Below, one piece after another: positions 10,091-19,208 of a stretch of 64,000 bases of DNA; the first letter of the stretch is position 1, and each line of letters starts with the position of its first letter. The stretch spans positions 62,001 through 126,000 of the forward strand of contig NZ_JBJFZU010000012.1 of the NCBI RefSeq assembly GCF_045032955.1, given 5' to 3'. The position numbers and the translations under genes were made by a program. Below the pieces are notes generated by a model. The model worked only from the letters and a program-made list of their open reading frames with translations, did not search any database and was not told the DNA's origin. The DNA is from Ornithinicoccus sp045032955. GTDB taxonomy: Bacteria; Actinomycetota; Actinomycetes; Actinomycetales; Dermatophilaceae.

Positions 10091-10186
10091 GACCGGGCGA
10101 GCCTTGTGCTCTGACCGGGCGAGCGTTGTGCTGTGACCGGGCGAGCCTTGTGTCCCGACCGGGCGAGCGTTCTGCCCGCGACCGGA
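10091..10186. repeat. 22-bp tandem repeat array (dispersed repeat family)
   Basis: Four units beginning GACCGGGCGAG start at 10091, 10113, 10135 and 10157, exactly 22 bp apart, with a degenerate fifth at 10180. Units alternate between GAGCCTTGTG and GAGCGTTGTG-type cores. The array fills the intergenic space between the P1 peptidase and purU and ends just upstream of the purU promoter. Confidence 0.9.
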
Positions 10187-10211
10187 CTGATGCGGCATAC
10201 ACTCGGCTCCC

Positions 10212-11078
10212 GTGACACCCGAGACCCAGCGTGACGTCGTCCTGACCCTCTCCTGCCCCGACCGGAAGGGCATCGTGCACGCGGTCGCGGGGGCGATGCT
10301 CGAGCACGACCTGACGATCACCGACTCGCAGCAGTTCGCGGACCCGAGCAGCGGTGAGTTCCACCTGCGTGTCGAGGCGACCCGTGAGGGAGCGCCGGTC
10401 GACGTCGAGACCCTGCGGGCGGCCCTGGCCCCCGTCGCCCAGGCCTTCACCGGGCAGTGGGAGGTGCGCGACCGGGCGGAGCCGCTGCGGCTGCTGGTGA
10501 TGGTGAGCAGGATGGGGCACTGCCTGAACGACCTGCTCTACCGCAGCCGGACCGGCCAGCTGCCGGTCGTCATCCCGGCGATCGTCTCCAACCACGAGGA
10601 CTTCCGAGGCCTCGCGGAGTGGCACGACATCCCCTTCCACCACATCCCCGTCACCGCGGACACCAAGCCCCGGGCCGAGTCCGACCTGCGCGACCTCCTC
10701 GACGAGCACGCGGTCGACACGATCGCATTGGCCCGTTACATGCAGGTCCTGTCGCCCGACCTGTGCCGGGACTACTCCGGACGCATCATCAACATCCACC
10801 ACTCGTTGCTGCCCAGCTTCAAGGGCGCCAAGCCCTACACGCAGGCGCACGACCGAGGGGTGAAGGTCATCGGTGCGACCGCGCACTACGTGACGGCCGA
10901 CCTGGACGAGGGGCCGATCATCGAGCAGGACTTCCGACGGGTAGACCACCGGCTGACCCCGTCCCAGCTGGCCCAGCAGGGCCAGGAGCTGGAAGCCGCC
11001 GCCTTCTCGCGGGCCATCCGCTGGCACGCGGAGCACCGCGTCGTGCTCCGCGGTGGGCGGACGATCGTCTTCACCTGA
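10212..11078 (+). CDS. purU: Formyltetrahydrofolate deformylase
   Basis: A 288-residue enzyme that hydrolyses 10-formyl-tetrahydrofolate to formate and tetrahydrofolate, balancing the one-carbon pool. It has an N-terminal ACT domain (LTLSCPDRKGIVHAVAGAML) and a formyltransferase-fold catalytic domain with the signature INIHHSLLPSFKGAKPY and the catalytic Asn/His/Asp environment (HYVTADLDEGPIIEQD). Length matches typical PurU. The GTG start follows TACACT at 10198 with 8 nt between, so the message is probably leaderless. The promoter directly abuts the 22-bp repeat array. Confidence 0.95.
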   Translation: MTPETQRDVVLTLSCPDRKGIVHAVAGAMLEHDLTITDSQQFADPSSGEFHLRVEATREGAPVDVETLRAALAPVAQAFTGQWEVRDRAEPLRLLVMVSRMGHCLNDLLYRSRTGQLPVVIPAIVSNHEDFRGLAEWHDIPFHHIPVTADTKPRAESDLRDLLDEHAVDTIALARYMQVLSPDLCRDYSGRIINIHHSLLPSFKGAKPYTQAHDRGVKVIGATAHYVTADLDEGPIIEQDFRRVDHRLTPSQLAQQGQELEAAAFSRAIRWHAEHRVVLRGGRTIVFT

Positions 11079-11111
11079 GACGTGGACGCCGGGACGTCGT
11101 AGCGTGAGGGC

Positions 11112-11882
11112 ATGAGCCTCGACTACGCCCAGATGTTCCGTCTCGACGACCGGCACGCCGTCGTCCTCGGCTGTGGCGGGATCGGTGCCGAGATGGTCGC
11201 CGGCCTGGCCGCCCAGGGGGCACGGGTCAGCTGCCTGGACAAGGACCTGGCCACCGCGGAAGCGGCGGCGGTGCGCGCGCCGGGCGGGGCGGCATACCCG
11301 GTGGACGTGCTGGACGAGGCCTCGGTGCGGGGGGTCGCGCAGCAGCTGGGGCAGGTCGACGTGCTCGTCCTGACCGCCGCCATGAACGTGCGCAAGCGGC
11401 TGCTGGACTACACGGCGGAGGAGTTCGACCGGGTGGTCGACCTGAACCTTCGCGGGACGTTCACCGCGGTGCGGGCGTTCGCGCCGCAGATGGTGGAGCG
11501 CGGGAGTGGGTCGATCGTGGTGCTGACCTCGATCCGGGCGGTGACCGTCGAGCCCGGGCAGGGGGTGTATGCCGCGACCAAGGCGGGTGCCATGCAGCTG
11601 GTCCGCACCTGGGCCGCGGAGCTCGGGCCGGCCGGCGTGCGGATCAACGCGGTCGCACCCGGGGTGGTCGAGACGCCGCTGACCCAGCAGATCCGGGACC
11701 AGGAGGACTGGGGCAGGGCGTATGCCGAGAAGTCGGCCCTGGGTCGCTGGGCGCGGCCCGAGGAGATGGTCGGGGCGACCTGCTGGCTGGCCTCGGACGC
11801 GGCCAGCTTCGTCACCGGTAGCCAGGTGATGGTCGATGGTGGCTGGACCGCGATCGACGGGCGCTTCACGCCGCCCGCCTGA
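11112..11882 (+). CDS. SDR-family oxidoreductase
   Basis: A 256-residue short-chain dehydrogenase/reductase. The Rossmann glycine motif is GCGGIG near residue 20 (a variant of TGxxxGIG), the fourth strand reads LTAAMN in place of the usual NNAG, and the active-site Ser (VVLTSI) and YAATK motif are present. The C-terminal GSQVMVDGGW is typical of the family. Substrate is unknown. The ATG follows TAGCGT at 11100 with 6 nt between, so it is probably leaderless. A 32-bp repeat pair follows the gene. Confidence 0.9.
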   Translation: MSLDYAQMFRLDDRHAVVLGCGGIGAEMVAGLAAQGARVSCLDKDLATAEAAAVRAPGGAAYPVDVLDEASVRGVAQQLGQVDVLVLTAAMNVRKRLLDYTAEEFDRVVDLNLRGTFTAVRAFAPQMVERGSGSIVVLTSIRAVTVEPGQGVYAATKAGAMQLVRTWAAELGPAGVRINAVAPGVVETPLTQQIRDQEDWGRAYAEKSALGRWARPEEMVGATCWLASDAASFVTGSQVMVDGGWTAIDGRFTPPA

Positions 11883-11909
11883 TCCGTCCGTCCGCGCCCC
11901 CTTCCTTCC

Positions 11910-11995
11910 CGAGCGAGCGTCCCCTTCCCGACCGGGCGTCGGCTGTGGTTGCCCTCAGCCCCACCGGGCGTCGGCTGTGGTTGCTGGCAGGCTGG
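11910..11995 (+). repeat. 32-bp dispersed repeat pair
   Basis: GACCGGGCGTCGGCTGTGG at 11930 and CACCGGGCGTCGGCTGTGG at 11962 are 32 bp apart, each followed by TTGC. A degenerate GAGCGAGCGTCC lies at about 11911. The second copy stops a few bases before the start of the DinB-like gene. Confidence 0.9.
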
Positions 11996-11999
11996 GGCC

Positions 12000-12455
12000 A
12001 TGGAGCGCTCGGTACTCGGACAGTTCGTCATCGCCAAGCTCGACGAGATGATCGACGTGGTCGCCGGGATGGACGCCACGGACGTCAACGTCGTCCCCGC
12101 TCTTCCTGGGGCCAACTCGGCCTACCAGATCCTCTACCACTGCCTGGGTATGACGGCCCAGTGGACACGGGAGGACGTGCTCGGCCTACCGACGGGGCGC
12201 GACCGCAGCGTCGAGTTCCAGCAGGCGGGGGACGTCGACGGGCTCATCATCCAGGCCCGCGCGGTACGTGCCCAGCTGTTGGTGGACCTGGCGTCCATGA
12301 GGCACGACCAGGCACCGTCCAGTCTCGCTCGCGCACGGGGCACGTTCTGGGTGGGCAGCGCGGAAGGCATACTGCTGCACGTCCTGGAGGAACTCTGCCA
12401 ACACCTCGGGCATCTCGAGATCACCCGGGACCTGGTCGCCGGCAAGGCTGCCTGA
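12000..12455 (+). CDS. DinB-family protein
   Basis: A 151-residue four-helix-bundle protein of the DinB/DUF664 superfamily. The putative metal-ligand histidines are in LYHCLGMTAQW (near residue 44) and EELCQHLGHLEITRD near the C-terminus. Members include mycothiol-dependent and other thiol transferases, but no specific reaction can be assigned. The ATG at 12000 follows directly after a 32-bp repeat pair, and the stop is followed at once by another, so the gene is bracketed by the dispersed element. Confidence 0.82.
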   Translation: MERSVLGQFVIAKLDEMIDVVAGMDATDVNVVPALPGANSAYQILYHCLGMTAQWTREDVLGLPTGRDRSVEFQQAGDVDGLIIQARAVRAQLLVDLASMRHDQAPSSLARARGTFWVGSAEGILLHVLEELCQHLGHLEITRDLVAGKAA

Positions 12456-12520
12456 GCAACCACGGTCGACGCTCGGTGGGTGTGGGGGCACCCACAACGG
12501 ACGCTCGGTCGGGGTTGAGG
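12454..12520 (-). repeat. 32-bp dispersed repeat pair, reverse orientation
   Basis: Read on the minus strand the core GACCGAGCGTC and CACCGAGCGTC occur 32 bp apart (plus-strand positions 12500 and 12468), each followed by a variable stretch and GTGG. The array fills the gap between the convergent DinB and acyl-CoA ligase genes and touches the DinB stop codon. Confidence 0.88.
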
Positions 12521-12546
12521 GTTGGGGGTGGGGGAGAGGTTGCGGG

Positions 12547-14181
12547 TCAGGTCGTCGGGTGGAGCAGCTGCTCGCCACGCTCCCGCAGCTCGACCTTGCG
12601 CACCTTGCCCGTCACCGTCATCGGGAACTCGTCGATCACCTGCACGTGCCGGGGGATCTTGTACCTCGCCAGCGAGCCCGCGCAGAACTCGGTGACCGCC
12701 TCGACGGTCAGCGGCTCGGCACCCTTGCGCATCCGCACCCAGGCCATCAGCTCCTCGCCGTAGCGCTCGTCCGGGACCCCGACGACCTGGGCGTCGACGA
12801 CGTCCGGGTGGGTGAGCAGGAACTCCTCGACCTCGCGGGGGTAGATGTTCTCGCCGCCCCGGATCACCATGTCCTTGATTCGGCCGGTGATCTGCACATA
12901 CCCCTGGTCGTCCATCACCCCGATGTCGCCGGTGGTCATCCACCCGTCGTGCAGCACCTCGGCGGTCCGCTCCGGGTCCTCCCAGTAGCCGAGCATCACC
13001 GAGTACCCCTTGGTGCAGAACTCCCCGGGCTCCCCGCGCGGCACCACCTCGCGCGTCACCGGGTCGACGATCTGCACCTCCAGGTGCGGCCCGACCCTCC
13101 CGACCGTGCCGACCTTCTTCTCGAACGGGTCCGTCGGTGAGGTCTGCGTCGAGACCGGCGACGTCTCGGTCATCCCGTAGCAGATCGTCATCTCCCGCAC
13201 CCCGGCGTCGATCAGCCACCGCATCACCGACTCCGGGCACAGCGAACCGGCCATGATCCCGGTCCGCACCGAGGTCAGGTCCTCCTCGGTGAACTCCTCC
13301 TCGGCCTCGATGAGCTCCTTGAGGGCGATGAACATGGTGGGCACGCCGTAGAGCGAGGTGCACTGCTCCTGACGCACTGCGCGCAGCGTCGCCGCCGCGT
13401 CGAAGCCGGGACCGGGGATGACCATGCACGCACCGTGGGTGACGGCCGCAAGGTTGCCCATCACCATCCCGAAGCAGTGGTAGAAGGGCACCGGGATGCA
13501 GATGATGTCGCGCGCCCGGTACCGGCACCCCTCCCCGACGAACCACCCGTTGTTGAGGATGTTGCGGTGCGAGAGGGTGGCGCCCTTGGGGAAGCCGGTG
13601 GTCCCGGAGGTGTACTGGATGTTGATCGGGTCCTCCGGCGACAGCTCGGCCTGCAGCTCGCCGAGCCGCGCCGGGCTGACCTGGTGCGCCCCGCCGAGCA
13701 GCGCCTCCCAGCTCTCCTGGCCGATGACCAGCACCTGGACGAGGTCCGGGCACTCGCCACGGACCTGCGCGACCATCTCCGGGTAGTCGCTGCCCCGGAA
13801 GGACTCCGCGGTCACCAGGGTGCTCACCCCCGCCTGGCGCAGCACGAAGGACAGCTCGTGCGTCCGGTATGCCGGGTTGATGGTGACCAGGACGGCACCG
13901 ATCTTGGCGGTCGCCAGCTGCACCAGGGTCCACTCGGCGCAGTTGGGCGCCCAGATGCCGACCCGGTCCCCGGTGCGCACCCCGGAGGCGATGAACGCCC
14001 GCGCCATCTGGTTCACGTCGTTGACCAGCTCGGTGTAGGTCCAGCGTCGCCCGCCGGGGACGTCGACGAGCGCCTCGCGGTCGCCGTGCTGCAGCGCCGT
14101 GGCGTCCAGGTTGTCGCCGATCGTCTGCTCCAGCAGGGGAGAGTCCGTCGGGCCGGTGGTGTGCGCCAGTGCCTCAGCCAT
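12547..14181 (-). CDS. AMP-binding acyl-CoA ligase
   Basis: A 544-residue adenylate-forming enzyme, most like medium/long-chain fatty acyl-CoA synthetases. The P-loop is YTSGTTGFPKG, followed by CYGMTETSPVS, the adenylate-binding TTGDIGVMDDQGY, and hinge motifs GRIKDMVIRGGENIYP. The C-terminal catalytic Lys is in PMTVTGKVRK. It would activate a carboxylic acid with ATP and CoA in fatty acid metabolism. The ATG at 14181 (MAEALAHTT) is chosen because the upstream extension runs over the promoter of the divergent aminotransferase gene. Chain-length preference cannot be read from the sequence. Confidence 0.9.
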   Translation of the reverse strand: MAEALAHTTGPTDSPLLEQTIGDNLDATALQHGDREALVDVPGGRRWTYTELVNDVNQMARAFIASGVRTGDRVGIWAPNCAEWTLVQLATAKIGAVLVTINPAYRTHELSFVLRQAGVSTLVTAESFRGSDYPEMVAQVRGECPDLVQVLVIGQESWEALLGGAHQVSPARLGELQAELSPEDPINIQYTSGTTGFPKGATLSHRNILNNGWFVGEGCRYRARDIICIPVPFYHCFGMVMGNLAAVTHGACMVIPGPGFDAAATLRAVRQEQCTSLYGVPTMFIALKELIEAEEEFTEEDLTSVRTGIMAGSLCPESVMRWLIDAGVREMTICYGMTETSPVSTQTSPTDPFEKKVGTVGRVGPHLEVQIVDPVTREVVPRGEPGEFCTKGYSVMLGYWEDPERTAEVLHDGWMTTGDIGVMDDQGYVQITGRIKDMVIRGGENIYPREVEEFLLTHPDVVDAQVVGVPDERYGEELMAWVRMRKGAEPLTVEAVTEFCAGSLARYKIPRHVQVIDEFPMTVTGKVRKVELRERGEQLLHPTT

Positions 14182-14247
14182 GCCCCCATCCTGCCGTCCG
14201 GTGAGGTCACCGCACCAGGGGAGGTCCACGGGCCTAGAGTTGTCGGT

Positions 14248-15570
14248 ATGACGATCACCGCCGATCCGGCGCGCGAGGCACGTATCCGTGACCTGTCCCG
14301 CGCCCACGTGATGACTTCCTGGTCCGCTCAGCGGGCCATCGACCCCCTACCGCTGGCCGGAGGAGAGGGGGCGTACTTCTGGGACCACCAGGGTCGACGC
14401 TTCCTCGACTTCACCTCCCAGCTGGTCAACGTCAACATCGGGTACCAGCACCCCCGGCTCAGCGCCGCGATCGCCGAGGCCGCGGGCCGGCTGACGACGG
14501 TGGCACCCGCCTTCGCCGAGGAGAGCCGCGCCGAGGCGGCCGCGCTGATCGCCGGGGTGGCACCGGAGGGCCTGAACAAGGTCTTCTTCACCAACGGTGG
14601 CGCGGAGGCCAACGAGAACGCCCTGCGGATGGCCCGGGCGCACACCGGTCGGCACACGGTGCTCGCGGCATACCGCAGCTATCACGGGGCGACGGCCGCC
14701 GCGATCACGCTGACCGGGGAACCGCGACGCTGGGGCGCAACCCCCGGTATGCCGGGGGTCGTCCACTTCTGGGGACCGCACCTGTACCGCAGCGAGTTCG
14801 GCGCGAGCAGCGAGCAGGAGGAGGGCGAGCGGGCGCTGCGGCACCTGCGGCACACGGTGGAGGCCGAGGGGCCGCACCAGGTGGCGGCGATCTTCCTCGA
14901 GACGGTCGTCGGCTCCAACGGCATCCTGGTGCCGCCGCCGGGGTACCTGGACGGGGTGCGCGAGCTGTGCGACGAGTACGGCATCCTGCTGGTCCTGGAC
15001 GAGGTGATGGCCGGCTTCGGCCGCACCGGTGCCTGGTTCGCCCTCGACCACTGGGGGGTGCGCCCGGACCTGATCACCTTCGCCAAGGGCGTGAACTCCG
15101 GCTACGTCCCGCTGGGCGGGGTCGTCATCTCCGACGAGATCGCGGCGACCTTCGACGACCGGCCCTTCCCGGGCGGGCTCACCTACTCCGGGCACGCCCT
15201 GGCGACGGCGTCTGCGGTCGCGGCGATCACCATCATGCGCGAGGAGGGGATCGTCGAGCACGCCGCCGAGGTGGGCCGACGCAGCCTCGGTCCCGCCGCA
15301 GAGGCGCTGACCGGGGTCAGTGACCTGGTGGGCGACGTGCGCGGTCTGGGGGTCTTCTGGGTGGCCGAGCTGGTCGCCGACCGGCAGACACGGGAGCCGG
15401 CGGACGCGGCGACGATGAAGGCGGTGCACGCGGCCTGCGTCGCGCGGGGTATGTGGCCGCTGGCCGTCGCGAACCGGGTGCACCTGGTGCCGCCGTGCGT
15501 GATCAGCCATGAGGACGCCACCCGCGGCGTCGACATCCTCGCCGAGGCGCTGCGCGAGGTGGCCGGATGA
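14248..15570 (+). CDS. Class III PLP-dependent aminotransferase
   Basis: A 440-residue fold-I aminotransferase of class III (omega-amino acid/taurine/beta-alanine:pyruvate type). The PLP motifs are FTNGGAEANENALRMAR, YRSYHGAT, LVLDEVMAGFGRTG and the Schiff-base Lys in LITFAKGVNSGYVPLGG. It would move an amino group from an omega-amine to pyruvate or 2-oxoglutarate; the exact donor is unknown. The ATG follows TAGAGT at 14235 with 7 nt between. The stop overlaps cutA by 4 bp. Confidence 0.9.
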   Translation: MTITADPAREARIRDLSRAHVMTSWSAQRAIDPLPLAGGEGAYFWDHQGRRFLDFTSQLVNVNIGYQHPRLSAAIAEAAGRLTTVAPAFAEESRAEAAALIAGVAPEGLNKVFFTNGGAEANENALRMARAHTGRHTVLAAYRSYHGATAAAITLTGEPRRWGATPGMPGVVHFWGPHLYRSEFGASSEQEEGERALRHLRHTVEAEGPHQVAAIFLETVVGSNGILVPPPGYLDGVRELCDEYGILLVLDEVMAGFGRTGAWFALDHWGVRPDLITFAKGVNSGYVPLGGVVISDEIAATFDDRPFPGGLTYSGHALATASAVAAITIMREEGIVEHAAEVGRRSLGPAAEALTGVSDLVGDVRGLGVFWVAELVADRQTREPADAATMKAVHAACVARGMWPLAVANRVHLVPPCVISHEDATRGVDILAEALREVAG

Positions 15571-15926
15571 TCGCGGGCCTCCCGGCCCTCGTCGAGGCCA
15601 GGATCAGCGTGCCGGACCCGGACGCCGCCAAGCGGATCGCCGACGACCTGGTGGCCCGACAGCTGGCGGCCTGCGTGCAGGTGCTGGGGCCGATGGTCTC
15701 GGTCTACACCTGGCGCGGCGAGGTGCACCGGAACGAGGAGTGGCTCCTGCTGGTCAAGACCACGGAGTCGGCGTTTCCCCGGGTGGTGGAGGTGGTGCGC
15801 GCGATCCATGCCTACGACGTGCCCGAGGTGGTGGCGGTGCCGGTGCTGCACAGCACCGATGGCTATGCGGACTGGGTGCGGGAGAACTCACGCGGCCTGA
15901 CCGACCGGGACGTGCCCGAGGGCTGA
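15567..15926 (+). CDS. cutA: Divalent-cation tolerance protein CutA
   Basis: A 119-residue CutA-family protein, a trimeric ferredoxin-like fold implicated in copper tolerance. Family features are the N-terminal ISVPDPDAAKRIADDLVARQLAACVQ segment with its conserved Cys, VYTWRGEVHRNEEWLLLVKT, and the HAYDVPEVVAVPV motif close to the C-terminus. It overlaps the aminotransferase by 4 bp (ATGA), so the two are co-translated; the reason for this pairing is not evident. A tRNA-Gly on the opposite strand follows within 4 bp. Confidence 0.93.
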   Translation: MIAGLPALVEARISVPDPDAAKRIADDLVARQLAACVQVLGPMVSVYTWRGEVHRNEEWLLLVKTTESAFPRVVEVVRAIHAYDVPEVVAVPVLHSTDGYADWVRENSRGLTDRDVPEG

Positions 15927-15929
15927 GAG

Positions 15930-16000
15930 AGCGGGCGACGAGAATCGAACTCGCGTATTCAGCTTGGGAAGCTGATGTTCTACCATTGAACTACGCCCGC
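15930..16000 (-). tRNA. tRNA-Gly (CCC)
   Basis: On the minus strand the 7-bp acceptor stem GCGGGCG/CGCCCGC, D-arm, a 5-bp anticodon stem TCAGC/GCTGA with loop TTCCCAA, and a GTTCGATTC T-loop fold into a cloverleaf. The anticodon is CCC, reading GGG. CCA is not encoded. It is convergent with cutA. Confidence 0.95.
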
Positions 16001-16081
16001 AGGACCCTGAACCAGGGTCGGGCAGCCATATTAACCGGACCGTGGGCGCCCTCCAAGTCGCCCCCCGGTTAGGGTGTCAGC

Positions 16082-16672
16082 GTGCTGCTCTCCGACCGCG
16101 ACATCCACGCCCAGATCGACGCGGGCAGGGTCCGTCTCGAGCCCTGGGATCCGGCGATGGTCCAGCCGTCGAGCATCGATGTGCGCCTGGATCGCTACTT
16201 CCGGTTGTTCGACAACCACAAGTACGCGGTGATCGACCCGGCCCAGGAACAGCCCGACCTCACCCGCCTGGTCGAGGTCGACCCGGGTGACACCTTCGTG
16301 CTGCACCCCGGCGAGTTCGTCCTGGGCTCGACCTACGAGGAGGTCTCGCTGCCGGACGACGTCGCTGCCCGGGTGGAGGGCAAGTCCTCGCTGGGCAGGC
16401 TGGGGTTGCTGACGCACGCCACTGCCGGCTTCGTGGATCCGGGTTTCACCGGGCACGTGACGCTGGAGCTGTCCAACGTGGCGACCTTGCCGATCGTGCT
16501 GCATCCCGGGATGAAGATCGGGCAGCTGTGCTTCTTCCAGCTCAGCTCGGCCTCCGAGCATCCCTACGGCAGCTCGCAGAAGGGCAGCCACTACCAGGGG
16601 CAGCGGGGTCCGACCGCGAGCAGGTCCTGGTCGAACTTCACCCGGGTGGACGTCCGCCGCACCGAGGGCTGA
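16082..16672 (+). CDS. dcd: dCTP deaminase
   Basis: A 196-residue trimeric nucleotide deaminase of the dUTPase superfamily. It turns dCTP into dUTP, or, in the bifunctional form found in Mycobacterium, directly into dUMP. Conserved stretches are SSIDVRLDRYFRLF, EGKSSLGRLGL and the catalytic-Glu region HATAGFVDPGFTGHVTLELSN, followed by MKIGQLCFF. Length suits Dcd. The GTG start follows TAGGGT at 16070 with 6 nt between. Sequence alone does not settle mono- versus bifunctional. Confidence 0.94.
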   Translation: MLLSDRDIHAQIDAGRVRLEPWDPAMVQPSSIDVRLDRYFRLFDNHKYAVIDPAQEQPDLTRLVEVDPGDTFVLHPGEFVLGSTYEEVSLPDDVAARVEGKSSLGRLGLLTHATAGFVDPGFTGHVTLELSNVATLPIVLHPGMKIGQLCFFQLSSASEHPYGSSQKGSHYQGQRGPTASRSWSNFTRVDVRRTEG

Positions 16673-16678
16673 CACTCC

Positions 16679-16830
16679 GGGACGCTCGGTTCGGCAACTC
16701 GGGACGCTCGGTTCGGCATTTCGGGACGCCAGGTCCGGCAACTCGAGACGCCCGGTCCGGCAACTCGGGACGCCCGGTTCGGCAACTCGGGACGCTCGGT
16801 CGGGCATTTCGGGACGCCCGGTCAGGCGGG
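16679..16830 (-). repeat. 22-bp tandem repeat array, about seven units
   Basis: Units starting GGGACGC(T/C)CGGT begin at 16679, 16701, 16723, 16745, 16767, 16789 and 16811, exactly 22 bp apart. Their reverse complement carries the family core GACCGGGCGTCCC. The array fills the gap between convergent dcd and the Fe-S protein gene, and the last unit contains the stop codon of the latter (TGA of TGACCGGGCGTCCC). Confidence 0.95.
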
Positions 16831-19125
16831 CGCGGCGGGCTCGCCGCGGCGCACGGCGGCCAGCAGCATCTGGGCCACGTCCACCACCTCGACCTCCTCG
16901 CGGGCGCCCTCGGCCTGCTTCTGGGTGAGGCCGTCGGACAGCATCACCCGGCAGAAGGGGCAGCCGATCGCGATCCGGTCGGCGCCGGTCGCCAGCGCCT
17001 CCTCGGTGCGGTTCAGGTTGATCCGGGTGCCGAGCTTCTCCTCCATCCACATACGGGCCCCACCGGCGCCGCAGCAGAACGACTTCTCCCCGTGCCGGGG
17101 CATCTCCGTCAGCTCCACCCCGGGCAGCGCGCCGAGCAGCTCCCGCGGCGGGGCGTACACCTGGTTGTGCCGGCCCAGGTAGCACGGGTCGTGGTAGGTC
17201 ACCGAGGCCGCGGTGGAGGCGACGCCGCTGGCGTCGGCCTCGTCCGGGCGGGACACCGGGGTGAGCCGCTTCTCCCGGACCAGCTTGTTCAGCAGCTGGG
17301 TGTGGTGGACCACCTCGAAGGTGCCGCCGACCTGCGGGTACTCGTTCTTGATGGTGTTGAAGCAGTGCGCGCAGGTGACGACGATCTTGGTGGCGCCCGC
17401 CTCGGTGAGGGTCTCCACGTTCTGCATCGCCAGCATCTGGAAGAGGAACTCGTTGCCGCTGCGCCGCGCGGGGTCCCCGGTGCAGGTCTCCCCGTCACCG
17501 AGCACCGCGAAGGACACCCCGGCGGTGTGCAGCAGCTCGGCGACCGCGCGGGTCGTCTTCTTGGCGCGGTCCTCGAAGGCCCCGGCGCAGCCCACCCAGA
17601 AGAGGTAGTCGACCTCGCCGAGGTCCTCGACCGCGTTGCTGCCGCCACCGACCGTGCGCACGTCGAAGTCGAGCCCCTTGGCCCAGTCCATCCGGAGCTT
17701 GGCGTTCATCCCCCAGGGGTTGCCCTTGTTCTCCAGGTTCTTGAAGAGCCCCCCGAGCTCGGAGGGGAAGGCCGACTCGATGAGGTTCTGGTAGCGGCGC
17801 ATGTCCACGATGGCGTCGACGTGCTCGATGTCGACGGGGCACTGCTCGACGCACGCCCCGCAGGTGGTGCACGACCACAGCACCTCGGGGTCGATCACCG
17901 CCCCGCCGTCCGGCACCGTCGGGTCACCCTCGGTCTCGCCGACCAGCGGGCGCTGGGCGGCGATGACGGAGGCGGTCGGGATCCCGTGCAGCGTCTCCGG
18001 CAGACCGGTGGCGCCGGCGCCGCCGGCGTCGGCCAACGCCTTCTCCGCCGCCTCCCGGTGGTCGGCTCCCGCCTGCAGCCAGGGGGCCACCGCGTGGTGG
18101 TGGTCGCGCAGGTTCTTGACGAGCATCTTGGGCGAGAGCGGCTTGTCGGTGTGCCAGGCGGGGCACTGGTCCTGGCAGCGGCCGCACTCGGTGCAGGTGG
18201 AGAAGTCGAGCAGGCCCTTCCAGGTGAAGTCCTCGACCTTGCCGACGCCCAGCGCGGCGTCCTCGTCGAGCTCCTCGATGTTCTCGAAGTCGATCTCCTG
18301 GCCGCCGACGCTGATCGGCTGGACCGCGCCGAGCGAGGTCGCGCCGTCCGGGTGGCGCCGCAGCCAGATGTTGAAGAACGCGAGGAAGCGGTGCCAGGCC
18401 ACCCCCATGGTGGGCGTCCTGGCGATGATGATCAGCCAGGTCATCGAGATCAGGATCTTGGCCAGGGCCACGGCGACGACCCATCCCTCCAGCGTCCCGA
18501 CCGCGAGGTCCTGCAGCGGTGCGCCGAGCCAGGCGGTGAGCGGGAAGTGCAGCGCAGTGGCCCAGGCCTCGCCGGTGGCGCGACCCAGCGCATACTCCAG
18601 GGCGCGCAGCGCGACGATGCAGACGCCGACGCCGAGGATGACCAGCTCCACCACGTAGGCCTGCCAGAACGTGGAGCCCCAGAAGCGGGACCGGCGCCCG
18701 GACCGGCGCGGGTGCTCGCGCTGCCGGACCACGATCAACGCCAGGATGCCGAGCACCGCGCCCCAGCCGAAGAGCTCGGTGGCCCACTCGTAGGGCCAGA
18801 AGTGACCGATCAGCGGCAGCGCGAAGGTCGGCGAGACCAGCTGCCCGTAGGCGGTGACCAGGGTCAGGAACAGCAGCCCGAAGGAGACCATCACCACCCA
18901 GTGCGCCACCGCCACCCACGGCTTGCGCGCCATCCGGGTATGCCCGAACACCTCGCGCAGCATCGTGGTGGTGCGGCGACCGGGGTCGTCGGTGCGTTGC
19001 TCGGGCTGGCCGAGCCGGAACCGGCCGACCATGCTCGAGACCGTACGGACGAAGAGGGCCACCGCAGCCAGGGTCACCAGGGCCGCGACGACGATGGCCA
19101 GCACCTGCAACACACCGAAGGACAT
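16822..19125 (-). CDS. Membrane-anchored heterodisulfide reductase-related Fe-S protein (EtfD-like)
   Basis: A 767-residue membrane protein with about six N-terminal helices, two 4Fe-4S ferredoxin clusters (CTECGRCQDQCP and CTTCGACVEQCP) and two Cys-rich CCG domains (CAHCFNTIKNEYP, DPCYLGRHNQVY, and the tandem-Cys CCGAGGARMWMEE). This order matches the actinobacterial protein EtfD (Rv0338c in M. tuberculosis), which passes electrons from electron-transfer flavoprotein to menaquinone in fatty acid oxidation. The ATG at 19125 follows TACGCT on the minus strand with 6 nt between. Its stop lies inside a 22-bp repeat. No etfAB genes are in view. Confidence 0.9.
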   Translation of the reverse strand: MSFGVLQVLAIVVAALVTLAAVALFVRTVSSMVGRFRLGQPEQRTDDPGRRTTTMLREVFGHTRMARKPWVAVAHWVVMVSFGLLFLTLVTAYGQLVSPTFALPLIGHFWPYEWATELFGWGAVLGILALIVVRQREHPRRSGRRSRFWGSTFWQAYVVELVILGVGVCIVALRALEYALGRATGEAWATALHFPLTAWLGAPLQDLAVGTLEGWVVAVALAKILISMTWLIIIARTPTMGVAWHRFLAFFNIWLRRHPDGATSLGAVQPISVGGQEIDFENIEELDEDAALGVGKVEDFTWKGLLDFSTCTECGRCQDQCPAWHTDKPLSPKMLVKNLRDHHHAVAPWLQAGADHREAAEKALADAGGAGATGLPETLHGIPTASVIAAQRPLVGETEGDPTVPDGGAVIDPEVLWSCTTCGACVEQCPVDIEHVDAIVDMRRYQNLIESAFPSELGGLFKNLENKGNPWGMNAKLRMDWAKGLDFDVRTVGGGSNAVEDLGEVDYLFWVGCAGAFEDRAKKTTRAVAELLHTAGVSFAVLGDGETCTGDPARRSGNEFLFQMLAMQNVETLTEAGATKIVVTCAHCFNTIKNEYPQVGGTFEVVHHTQLLNKLVREKRLTPVSRPDEADASGVASTAASVTYHDPCYLGRHNQVYAPPRELLGALPGVELTEMPRHGEKSFCCGAGGARMWMEEKLGTRINLNRTEEALATGADRIAIGCPFCRVMLSDGLTQKQAEGAREEVEVVDVAQMLLAAVRRGEPAAPA

Positions 19126-19208
19126 GACCGCAGCGTAGTCGGCGCCACCCACGGACTGCCCGGACCGGGGCCGCGCGCCCCGGTGGAATAACGACGTGTT
19201 GCGCGATG

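Noticed and set aside
10091..10186. 22-bp arrays as a CRISPR array
   Set aside because: The units are contiguous with no unique spacers, and no cas genes lie near; the same applies at 16679 and 59405.
16528..19191. 887-residue open frame on the plus strand across the Fe-S gene
   Set aside because: Shadow of the minus-strand gene caused by high GC; composition is Arg/Gly/His/Asp-rich without domains, and the opposite strand has clear Fe-S motifs.
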